Source of the DNA: Methylotenera sp.
Lineage (GTDB): Bacteria > Pseudomonadota > Gammaproteobacteria > Burkholderiales > Methylophilaceae
DNA length: 14,506 nt
Direction of reading: 5' to 3'
NCBI GenBank assembly: GCA_027487055.1
Contig: JAIYEJ010000252.1
Location: forward strand, 1 to 14,506
The notes below the pieces were generated by a model, which had not been told where the DNA came from, ran no database searches, and was given only the letters and a program-made list of their open reading frames with translations. Shown one piece after another: positions 1-5,909 of the stretch. The position numbers were made by a program, and so were the translations under genes. How positions within the stretch are numbered: position 1 is the stretch's first letter; each line of letters begins with the position of its first letter.

Positions 1-90
1 AACAGTTAATAGAGAGCGGCTGAATGATTAAATCAATTGTATAGGAAGTATATTAATATTAATAATTAATACAGATTGTGAGTCTGCTTT

Positions 91-136
91 ATGGCCGATT
101 TAAGCTGTACAAAACTTTACAGCGAATGTCGGCTAT
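91..136. repeat. Imperfect hairpin downstream of the dehydrogenase gene
   Basis: The stretch folds into an outer stem (91-98 with 129-136, eight pairs including one G:T), a symmetric 5 x 5 internal loop, an inner stem of six perfect pairs (104-109, GCTGTA, with 118-123, TACAGC) and an 8-nt loop. It lies just past the stop of the dehydrogenase gene on the minus strand. No T-run follows either arm, so it is not a textbook rho-independent terminator. It could be a transcript-end structure or a dispersed repeat. The rest of 1-159 is AT-rich with no gene visible. Confidence 0.5.
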
Positions 137-159
137 GGGGATTTAGTTCTCCTTTAAAT

Positions 160-927
160 TTAATTGCGCCCCGCAATTACTCCACCATCAACATCCCAGA
201 TCGAGCCCGTTACCCAGCTTGTTTCATCACTAAGAAGTAAGTTAATAACTCTTGCCACATCCTCAGGCTGACCAATTCTACCAATAGGATGAAAGGCATT
301 AAATGAAGCTAGTACATCATCCATCATTTTTGAATCAATAAATGCTTCATAGATTGGAGTTTTGACCACGGCTGGTGAAACTGCGTTTACACGAATATTA
401 TGATCGGCTAACTCCATCGCCATATGTTGTGTTAGTGCATGCAATCCAGCCTTAGCCATCGAATAGGCAGAAGAAGGTGTTGCTTTAATTGCTTGCTTTG
501 CCCACATTGAACCAATATGTACAATTGATCCACCACCGTTCGTTACCATGTTTCTTGCTACTGCTTGTGAAATTAGAAACGTAGCACGGTTTAGGTCTAG
601 GTAAGTATCATAGTCTTGCTGTGTATGCTCAAGAAATTGCGTTGGTTTGAAGTAACCTGCTGCATTTACCAAATATTTAATATGACATTCATGGTTTTCA
701 GCAAGAGCAACAATTCGTTGCACATCTACTGGATTGTATAGGTTGGCTTGAACTGTTTCAACATGGCCAATATTCAATAGCTCTTGCATCGCCAACTCTA
801 ACTTTTTCGGGGAGTTACCAACTATCACTGTTGCAATATTTCGTTCTAACAAGAGTTTTGCTGTAGCAAGGCCGATACCGCTTGATCCACCTACAATCAT
901 TGCAACAGTTTGAGCATTGTAATTCAT
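160..927 (-). CDS. Short-chain dehydrogenase/reductase (SDR) family oxidoreductase
   Basis: This 255-residue protein is a classical SDR, a cytoplasmic NAD(P)(H)-dependent oxidoreductase with a Rossmann fold. The glycine-rich cofactor loop GGSSGIG is at residues 13-19, NAAG at 88-91, an Asn at 113, the catalytic Ser at about 140, and the YxxxK pair Y155/K159 (YSMAK). The C-terminal part carries the WVTGSIWDVDGG motif typical of the FabG-like branch. The usual PG after the active site reads SPAVVKTP instead. The length is normal for the family. The ATG start at 927 is supported by TGGAGA seven bases upstream. The gene is divergent from an HxlR-type regulator 100 bp away, a common arrangement for stress- or electrophile-induced oxidoreductases, so that regulator probably controls it. 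The substrate cannot be read from the sequence. Family certain, reaction unknown. Confidence 0.93.
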   Translation of the reverse strand: MNYNAQTVAMIVGGSSGIGLATAKLLLERNIATVIVGNSPKKLELAMQELLNIGHVETVQANLYNPVDVQRIVALAENHECHIKYLVNAAGYFKPTQFLEHTQQDYDTYLDLNRATFLISQAVARNMVTNGGGSIVHIGSMWAKQAIKATPSSAYSMAKAGLHALTQHMAMELADHNIRVNAVSPAVVKTPIYEAFIDSKMMDDVLASFNAFHPIGRIGQPEDVARVINLLLSDETSWVTGSIWDVDGGVIAGRN

Positions 928-932
928 AAAAT

Positions 933-974
933 TTTCTCCATAAGTAGTAAAATGTAAGCTATTTTATGGAGAAA
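933..974. promoter_or_regulatory. Perfect 11-bp inverted repeat in the SDR/hxlR divergent region
   Basis: Positions 933-943 (TTTCTCCATAA) and 964-974 (TTATGGAGAAA) are perfect reverse complements separated by 20 bp. The left arm contains the dehydrogenase ribosome-binding site (TGGAGA on the minus strand, 935-940). In a minus-strand transcript starting upstream of 974 the two arms would pair and bury that site. In DNA it may instead be a dimeric regulator operator. The perfect match is seen directly; the function is inferred. Confidence 0.5.
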
Positions 975-993
975 TCTATTACTCTGAAAAGTG

Positions 994-1027
994 GGTACAA
1001 TTTGGTACTGTAGTTACTTATTGGTAC
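994..1027. promoter_or_regulatory. GGTAC repeat cluster, putative HxlR-type operator
   Basis: GGTAC occurs at 994-998, 1004-1008 and 1023-1027, the last abutting the regulator's start codon. The first two are 10 bp apart, one helical turn. GTAC is self-complementary, so GTAC-N6-GTAC is a small dyad. HxlR/YodB-type proteins are known to bind TAC...GTA-type dyads, so this is the natural place for autoregulation and control of the divergent dehydrogenase. The site is inferred from pattern and position only. Confidence 0.4.
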
Positions 1028-1378
1028 ATGTTAATGAATAACAAAGTGAAAATATTTTCTAGAAAATCAACTCCTGAACGTACCGCGCGAATGGTTGAGA
1101 CAATTTATGGTTGCAAATGGTCTCTAACTGTTTATACCCTTTTGCTAAATGATATTAATAGGCCGGGTGAAATGGTAAGTAGCGTAGAGGGATTGACAAC
1201 AAAAGTCCTTAATGAGTGCCTGCGAAAGAACGTTGAGTTTGGAATCATTGAGCGCACTGCATATAACGAGGTGCCTCCACGTGTAGAGTATGCGGTTACC
1301 CCATTCGGCAAGAAATTCATTCGAATTTTAGATGAGTTGGAAAAACTCCAGGCTGAAATAGTCAGCGAAATATTGTGA
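1028..1378 (+). CDS. HxlR-family winged-helix transcriptional regulator
   Basis: This 116-residue protein matches the HxlR family. Visible hallmarks are the N-terminal helix leading into IYGCKWSLTVYTLLL (residues 26-40), a helix-turn-helix around 47-72 (LTTKVLNECLRKNVEFGIIER) and the wing segment EVPPRVEYAVTPFGK (81-95), which is nearly diagnostic. A C-terminal helix (about 97-116) probably dimerises. Two cysteines, C29 and C64, lie in the helices that in some members (YodB, HypR, QorR type) sense thiol-reactive compounds or oxidants, though their positions differ from the best-known sensors. No good Shine-Dalgarno precedes the ATG at 1028 or the in-frame ATG at 1034, so the mRNA may be leaderless or poorly translated. 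It probably regulates itself and the divergent dehydrogenase. Family confidence is high; the signal is unknown. Confidence 0.92.
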   Translation: MLMNNKVKIFSRKSTPERTARMVETIYGCKWSLTVYTLLLNDINRPGEMVSSVEGLTTKVLNECLRKNVEFGIIERTAYNEVPPRVEYAVTPFGKKFIRILDELEKLQAEIVSEIL

Positions 1379-1698
1379 AGATTTTTTAATATACAACCCT
1401 AATTAGCTCATCTAAAAATAAGAGGAGATTGAGGCTAGAATTTTCAGCACATGGCAGAATATGATAATTCATATGAAATAATTGAACTTCCGCTATGGGA
1501 ATTCTGCAGAATATTGAATTATCAGGTTGTAATTTATTACTAGGTTACTCTGTGTCTCTATATTAATATTTCAATATAGAAACCGAGAAACAATAAAACA
1601 AAAAAAGATAATGGGTTACTGCAACGCAATTCAAAATATCAATTAATAATGTACTGCCCCACGGGTCTGTATATTTACTGTTAGCCTTAGGAGTTTCT
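1379..1698. other. Intergenic, AT-rich, with small inverted repeats
   Basis: No convincing gene is visible here. It holds a 10-bp inverted repeat (1462-1471 TGATAATTCA with 1515-1524 TGAATTATCA), a perfect 12-bp palindrome at 1501-1512 (ATTCTGCAGAAT) between those arms, and an 8-bp inverted repeat at 1557-1564 and 1573-1580 (TCTATATT/AATATAGA). The first group brackets about 60 bp and may be a decayed mobile-element end or a regulatory dyad. None of these is followed by a T-run. Confidence 0.4.
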
Positions 1699-1968
1699 AT
1701 GGATAGTGATATTGAATCAATGAGCAAAGAACAATTAATTGCTGAAGTTAAAAAACTACGTTCTGGCATCCGTGAACATCGGGATTGTTCTGGTCACGAC
1801 CTATGTTGGTATCATCCTCATTTATGGGCTTTATTACCAGAAAAAGCTGACCATACTGCGAAAGTACCTGAGTGGCCCCAATTCATGCGTGGTTGTGTTA
1901 AATATCGCCAATCCTTAGATGAACAACTTCCGCATGCAGTAAGAACAGATAAAGAGTTTGATAAATAG
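1699..1968 (+). CDS. Small conserved-looking Cys/His/Trp-rich protein of unknown function
   Basis: This is an 89-residue soluble protein with no signal peptide or membrane segment. It starts at an ATG five bases after TAGGAG (1688-1693). It opens with a charged amphipathic helix (residues 8-28, SKEQLIAEVKKLRSGIREHR). Next is a regularly spaced metal-ligand-like stretch C30-x2-H33-x2-C36-x2-H39-x-H41, then aromatic residues (W37, Y38, W43) and a PEWPQFMRGCVKYRQ segment (57-71) with C66. The dense Cys/His/Trp pattern and good ribosome-binding site argue that the gene is real. I recall similar unnamed small proteins in betaproteobacteria but cannot attach a named family. A zinc- or iron-binding role is possible and only inferred. 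There is no obvious operon partner: 320 bp of intergenic DNA lies upstream and a convergent gene lies downstream. Confidence 0.75.
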   Translation: MDSDIESMSKEQLIAEVKKLRSGIREHRDCSGHDLCWYHPHLWALLPEKADHTAKVPEWPQFMRGCVKYRQSLDEQLPHAVRTDKEFDK

Positions 1969-2203
1969 CTAGGCGAACCCATAATTAAATCGGAGCCGGC
2001 TAAAGCAAACCCCTAATTCAACGGTTCAACATCAGCTTTGGGGATGATTGAGTCTAAGGGGGCAAAGCTTACGTTTAGTTTGGGATTTTAGAGGTCAAAA
2101 TTTGGCCGAAAACTGACCACTGTCATCACTGGGATGTATTTCATTTTGATATGAATTGCTAGTTCCATTTGTGCTTTTAGGGCAATATTAATTTGTAACA
2201 AAA
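1969..2203. other. Convergent intergenic spacer, possible mobile-element remnant
   Basis: This spacer lies between a plus-strand and a minus-strand gene. It has a 7-bp inverted repeat (2034-2040 AGCTTTG with 2063-2069 CAAAGCT) without a T-run, and a GGTCA...TGACC pair in 2093-2119. GACC-containing repeats of that kind occur near the termini of some IS21-family elements, but no transposase or paired end is present here. No gene is visible. Confidence 0.3.
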
Positions 2204-4510
2204 CTATCTAGCTATAATTAGCTTATTCGTAGAAACATCTGATTCAGTGATGCTGGTTATTAAGGCATAAGCCTCTGAAGTATCATGACTGATGACTTTA
2301 TGCTTACTAAAGCCGTATTGATGGTCAATAAGAAATTGTTCAATAGTTTTAGGTTTAGAAAATAGATAGCCTTGTCCATAGTCGCAACCAATTTTGATTA
2401 ATAAGTCTTGTTGTTGCTTGGTTTCAATCCCTTCAGCAATCACTTCCATCCCTAATTTATGTGCCATTACAATAATTGCTTCGCAAAGCACGATATCTTC
2501 AGAATCTGAAGATAGATTCTGTATGAATGACTTATCGATTTTGATGAAGTCAACATCAAGTTTTTTTAGGTACAACAATGAAGAATAACCAGTACCAAAA
2601 TCATCTAATAAAAATTGAGCCCCTGCTTCCCTAAGGTCATTTAGTATTTTGGTTGTGCTTTTATTCACATCAAGTAAAAGACCTTCAGTAATTTCTATCC
2701 CAATACTATTCGTAGAGATTTTCAATTCTCTTAACAATTTTGGCCAGTGGTTTAATAAACTATTATTACCAAATTGCTTAGGAGAAACATTAAGACTGAT
2801 TGAAAAATTGGAATCAATAGCTTTTTTCAATTTGATGATATCTTCTAAAGCTTGTTTAAACACCCAGTCACCAATTTCGGTAATTGCGTTTGTCTCTTCG
2901 GCTATTTCGATAAATGCGGCAGGACTCGTTATTCCATTTTTGGGATGTTGCCAGCGGATTAATGCTTCAGCTTTTACCGCCTTAATTGTTTTAAGATCAA
3001 AAATTGGCTGGTAATACAGCACAAATTCGTCATTTTCTATTGCTGATTTTAATTCATTTGAAATATTAAGTTTGTGCTTAGCTAAATCCTGCATCGATTG
3101 AACAAATGGCTGGAAGCAATTTTTACCATGTTTTTTTGCTTCATACATCGCGATGTCTGAATTTTTAATCAAGCTTTCAGCATCGATTGCATCATATGGG
3201 AACACTGTTGAACCGATACTTGATGTTATATTGATTGTTAACTGATTAATTTCAAACGTATCGCCAAGTGTTTTAACAACTCTCATAGCCGTTTTTTCAA
3301 TAAATGTATGATCATCTAAGTCAGTCAGGATGATTGTAAATTCATCACCACCTAGTCTATAAACCTTATCTGTTGACCGGACACAATGCTGCAAGCGTTT
3401 GCCAACTTGCATGAGTAACAAATCACCAAAAGTATGTCCATGCTGATCATTCACTTCTTTAAATGAATCAAGATCTATGTATATCAAGCCAAAAAGCTTG
3501 TTATTTCTGTGCGCATATTTAGTTTCTAATTCCAAATCTTCATTAAACATCGTTCGATTCGGAAGGTTGGTTAGCAAATCATAATGTGCTGCTTTCAATT
3601 TTTGTTTAAGTACATAAGCTCTAAAAAGTGTTACCCCAACCAATAGCACAAATACTATCGCCGTTAGATATACTAATTTACTTGTTTTTTTGAATAGAGA
3701 CATGTCCCAATGACTTAGGAATTCATTCTTTCTTGGCTCAAGTGCAATAAATGATTTATTTAATATTGATTGTAATATCGGCCAATCACTCCTAACAGCC
3801 ATGGTAAGTTCTGTTTCAATTGGTACATTACCTATCTTTTTTAAATAGCTAATGCCTTGTAAATTGGCTTCATAATCAACAACCATTTCATTACCGATAT
3901 AGGCATCAGAATTTCCGTTTTCAATTTCATTAAATGCTTCTTCAATTACATCCGTGTTAATTAAGTTAATGTATGAAAAATCTTTGCTTAATAAATTAGC
4001 CAACTGGCCACGTCTAAATATGGCAACTCTCTTTTCATTAAGGTCTTCTATTTTATTAATTTTTTTATTGTCTTTATGCACGTAAATTGCATACGAAAAT
4101 TTCAGAATTGGGTCGGTGAGTAAGTATTTTTTAGAATCCACAATATTTGGATTTGCGACTGATGATAGAACATCTGCCTCTTTTTTCGAATTTTCGTCAA
4201 TATTGAACATTTTGAAACGTACGCCAAGTTCAGGTTCAAGTGCGTGTAAGTAGTCCATGGTAAAACCACGGAATTTTTTCTTTTCGGATAAAAACTCTAA
4301 TGGTTTCCAACTATGTTTTACCCCAACAGTAATTTCTTTATGCTCAGCTAACCATGCCTTCTCCTCTCTTGATAAATCAAGGGATAACTTAGAATGGTAT
4401 GAATTAGTAGAAGTTAAATTTTGGCTTTTACAAAGAGCATGGATTGGTGAGCTTAATACTAATATTAAGGTAAATACTTTTGCAATTTTTAAAACGTTTA
4501 TCAGTGTCAT
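2204..4510 (-). CDS. Membrane sensor with periplasmic solute-binding domain, GGDEF and EAL domains
   Basis: This 768-residue protein is a bifunctional-type cyclic-di-GMP enzyme. Residues 1-28 form a signal peptide. Residues about 46-275 resemble a bacterial extracellular solute-binding family 3 (Venus-flytrap) domain, as in BvgS-like sensors, ending at a transmembrane helix (279-298). The diguanylate cyclase domain (about 308-470) has intact GGDEF at 387-391 and a correctly spaced inhibitory I-site RxxD (R378-D381). The phosphodiesterase domain (about 483-730) has EAL at 515-517, N574, E606 (EITEG), the DDFGTGYSSL loop (636-645), K657/D659, E693 and QGY (713-715), so it looks catalytically competent. 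Binding of a small periplasmic ligand, perhaps an amino acid, probably shifts the balance between synthesis and breakdown. No strong ribosome-binding site precedes the ATG at 4510. No other c-di-GMP gene adjoins it. Domain calls are secure; ligand and net activity are unknown. Confidence 0.94.
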   Translation of the reverse strand: MTLINVLKIAKVFTLILVLSSPIHALCKSQNLTSTNSYHSKLSLDLSREEKAWLAEHKEITVGVKHSWKPLEFLSEKKKFRGFTMDYLHALEPELGVRFKMFNIDENSKKEADVLSSVANPNIVDSKKYLLTDPILKFSYAIYVHKDNKKINKIEDLNEKRVAIFRRGQLANLLSKDFSYINLINTDVIEEAFNEIENGNSDAYIGNEMVVDYEANLQGISYLKKIGNVPIETELTMAVRSDWPILQSILNKSFIALEPRKNEFLSHWDMSLFKKTSKLVYLTAIVFVLLVGVTLFRAYVLKQKLKAAHYDLLTNLPNRTMFNEDLELETKYAHRNNKLFGLIYIDLDSFKEVNDQHGHTFGDLLLMQVGKRLQHCVRSTDKVYRLGGDEFTIILTDLDDHTFIEKTAMRVVKTLGDTFEINQLTINITSSIGSTVFPYDAIDAESLIKNSDIAMYEAKKHGKNCFQPFVQSMQDLAKHKLNISNELKSAIENDEFVLYYQPIFDLKTIKAVKAEALIRWQHPKNGITSPAAFIEIAEETNAITEIGDWVFKQALEDIIKLKKAIDSNFSISLNVSPKQFGNNSLLNHWPKLLRELKISTNSIGIEITEGLLLDVNKSTTKILNDLREAGAQFLLDDFGTGYSSLLYLKKLDVDFIKIDKSFIQNLSSDSEDIVLCEAIIVMAHKLGMEVIAEGIETKQQQDLLIKIGCDYGQGYLFSKPKTIEQFLIDHQYGFSKHKVISHDTSEAYALITSITESDVSTNKLIIAR

Positions 4511-4730
4511 TGGGTAAATATTAGTTGCTCGCAGGCGCTTTAAGTCCGCAAAAATTAAAAATATAAGTATGTATATCTACTAGTTATCTATCGGCAGGAC
4601 TTCTAAATTATTTAGGCAGAATTGATTTTTTTATAATCGCATCCATAAGTTCGTGTAATTACTCAAAACTGGGGGTGCGGCGAAAATATTGGAATACTAG
4701 GACGCTTCATATCGTTCTCAAGAAGCAGTT

Positions 4731-4756
4731 ACCTAAACAATCATTCAAGCGGGACG
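4731..4756 (+). other. Integron attC-like left half site (tentative)
   Basis: The sequence ACCTAAACAATCATTCAAGCGGGACG resembles, from memory, the 5' half of attC sites in proteobacterial chromosomal integrons: an RYYYAAC-type R'' box, a spacer, then TCAAGCGGGAC. The R'' box carries one extra A. No complementary 3' half (ending GTTRRRY) is seen before the next reading frame, and no integrase is present. It could be a broken cassette end or coincidence. The rest of 4511-4802 is AT-rich intergenic DNA with no gene seen. Confidence 0.25.
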
Positions 4757-4802
4757 CCTAAAGCCAGCACTGAAATCAACCTTTAAATTAAAAGGAGAGT
4801 TA

Positions 4803-5377
4803 TTGGCATTTAATGCATCTTTATGTCTATTGGCGGCTCCAGCATCGGCGGCGATTACGTGGGATGTCAATAATGGAGTATTGTTAGGTGCTTCAAGCGT
4901 AAATGTATCTGGCTCTCTGTATGATGTGGAGTTTATTGATGGCAGTTACGACAGTGTTTTCGGAGCTACACCTCTCGTGTTTAATAGTTTTGCTTCAGCC
5001 ACTGCGGCATCTCGGGCCTTATTTGACCTTTTCTTTTTAGATATCGAGTTAGGCAGTTTTGATTCAATCATCGAGCAGGGAATTCATGCTTATACATTTA
5101 TTTTCACTAAGGGATGTGAGGGTAATTTAGAGATTTGCCGAGTCGCAACGTCTTACATTATTGACGAAGCTTCCGATATGGTGTGTTTTCAGCACAGCTT
5201 TTAATATAGCTGATTACGTAGGTGGCTATAATCAGGTAGATTATAGCTTTAGGGGTCAATACAAATCCACATTCGACACTTACAATCATACTTGGGCACT
5301 GTGGAGTTTATGCTATGTTGGGTCTAGGTTTATTAGGTATCATGGTAATGATTCGTCGCCGTTATGATGAAGTGTAG
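4803..5377 (+). pseudogene. Frameshifted PEP-CTERM-type exported protein (relic)
   Basis: Three consecutive frames together make one exported protein. Frame one (4803 to about 5180) starts at TTG, five bases after AGGAG (4793-4797). It gives a signal-peptide core ending PASAA, then ITWDVNNGVLLGASSVNVSG and GSLYDVEF, typical of short PEP-CTERM/VPLPA-type surface proteins. Frame two (about 5180-5310) continues with FNIADYVGGYNQVDYSF to TYNHTWALWS. Frame three (about 5306-5377) ends YAMLGLGLLGIMVMIRRR, which matches the hydrophobic helix plus arginine cluster of a PEP-CTERM tail. The VPEP sorting motif expected between WS and YAM is missing. The signal peptide also lacks its usual Met-Lys-Lys start. 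At least two frameshifts plus loss of the motif mean no anchored product. Family assignment is by pattern; the pseudogene status is directly visible. Confidence 0.75.
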
Positions 5378-5529
5378 TATTTATCGTTCCTATCTCTGTA
5401 TTAATCACCATAGCTGCAATTGTTGAAGAAATTCACCCAACAACTACAGTAAGACTTTATTCCATGGTCTATCTTAGATTTTGTAACAGCACAATTTTTG
5501 CAGAACAAAAATGCAGGCGAGTACGGGGG

Positions 5530-5569
5530 TCAATCGGTTTTTAAGACTCCTAACCAATTGATTTTTTTT
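5530..5569 (+). terminator. Rho-independent terminator
   Basis: TCAATCGGTT (5530-5539) pairs with AACCAATTGA (5552-5561) with a single C/A mismatch across a 12-nt loop, and eight T residues follow at once (5562-5569). It lies about 150 bp past the PEP-CTERM relic and presumably ended that transcript. It also insulates the tRNA-like stretch downstream. Confidence 0.65.
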
Positions 5570-5635
5570 GATTTTTAATATAAATCTGCATCAATTTTGG
5601 AATTTAGTTTCGGTATAGGTTCAGTTTTGCGAGAA

Positions 5636-5644
5636 TGGTATAAT
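5636..5644 (+). promoter_or_regulatory. Extended -10 promoter element upstream of the tRNA-like sequence
   Basis: TGGTATAAT is a perfect extended -10 element (TGnTATAAT). A transcript would start near 5651, a few bases before CCCCT (5658-5662) and about 50 bases before the tRNA-Ile2-like segment. No good -35 is visible at the expected spacing, as is common for extended -10 promoters. Activity is inferred. Confidence 0.4.
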
Positions 5645-5701
5645 ATCTTCGAGAAAACCCCTAAAGAATCTTCAGCTTTCAAGAGTAAGATTTCCGAGTA
5701 G

Positions 5702-5752
5702 TCTGGACTCATAATACGTTGGTACTGTGTTCGACTCACAGAGGGGCCTACA
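5702..5752 (+). pseudogene. 3' half of a tRNA-Ile2 (CAT anticodon)-like gene
   Basis: A perfect T-arm is present: stem CTGTG (5725-5729), loop TTCGACT (5730-5736, fitting the TTCRANY rule) and stem CACAG (5737-5741). It is followed by AGGGGCC (5742-5748), the 3' acceptor strand characteristic of tRNA-Ile2, and then TACA where ACCA is expected. Upstream, GGACTCATAAT puts the anticodon CAT at 5710-5712, but the anticodon stem (CTGGA/TACGT) does not pair. A normal 5' half is missing. CCCCT at 5658-5662 could pair with AGGGG, but the molecule would be about 20 nt too long. It is most likely a decayed tRNA or an attachment-site copy left by an integrative element. No integrase is in the window. 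Confidence 0.6.
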
Positions 5753-5770
5753 TTTAAATAATAGGGTATA

Positions 5771-5861
5771 TTTAAGTTAAGCGCTTATTTCTTCTAATCA
5801 TAAATTATCTTAGTTTTACATTTTATGTATAATTGTTATTCGATCTAGCGCTTAAACTTAA
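5771..5861. repeat. Inverted AGCGCTTA-type repeats in front of the cyclase-like gene
   Basis: The left arm 5771-5785 and right arm 5847-5861 are inverted copies of TTAAGCGCT plus a further TTAAGT-type segment with one-base slippage. The left copy contains a perfect 10-bp palindrome, TAAGCGCTTA (5778-5787). AGCGCTTA also reads as a direct repeat (5780-5787, 5847-5854). A TATAAT (5828-5833) lies between the arms. The layout suits paired operators around a promoter, possibly for the LuxR-type regulator encoded downstream. The repeats are seen; the role is inferred. Confidence 0.5.
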
Positions 5862-5909
5862 GTCAAATTGGATTTTCTAGATATCCAAAGTCAGGAAATT
5901 GCAAATATT

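Noticed and set aside
1451..1543. 30-codon reading frame (MAEYDNSYEIIELPLWEF...) after the HxlR gene
   Set aside because: The GAGG upstream is too far from the ATG (about 16 bases), there is no recognisable family, and the frame overlaps a set of inverted repeats.
1563..1769. Minus-strand 68-residue reading frame
   Set aside because: It overlaps the start and ribosome-binding site of the small Cys/His gene and has no coding signature.
1786..1821. Cytochrome c-type heme site in the small Cys/His protein
   Set aside because: The spacing is C-x2-H-x2-C-x2-H, not CxxCH, so covalent c-type heme attachment is not supported.
4539..4607. AAGTCC/GGACTT inverted repeat upstream of the GGDEF-EAL gene
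   Set aside because: It has only six perfect pairs plus a bulged extension in AT-rich DNA, with no associated promoter; too weak to call an operator.
5161..5367. Separate 68-residue gene
   Set aside because: Its sequence continues the exported-protein relic in another frame; it is a fragment of the pseudogene, not a gene.
5868..5909. TTG start for the cyclase-like protein
   Set aside because: No ribosome-binding site is visible and it lies next to the operator-like repeat; the ATG at 5910 is preferred, though the TTG cannot be excluded.
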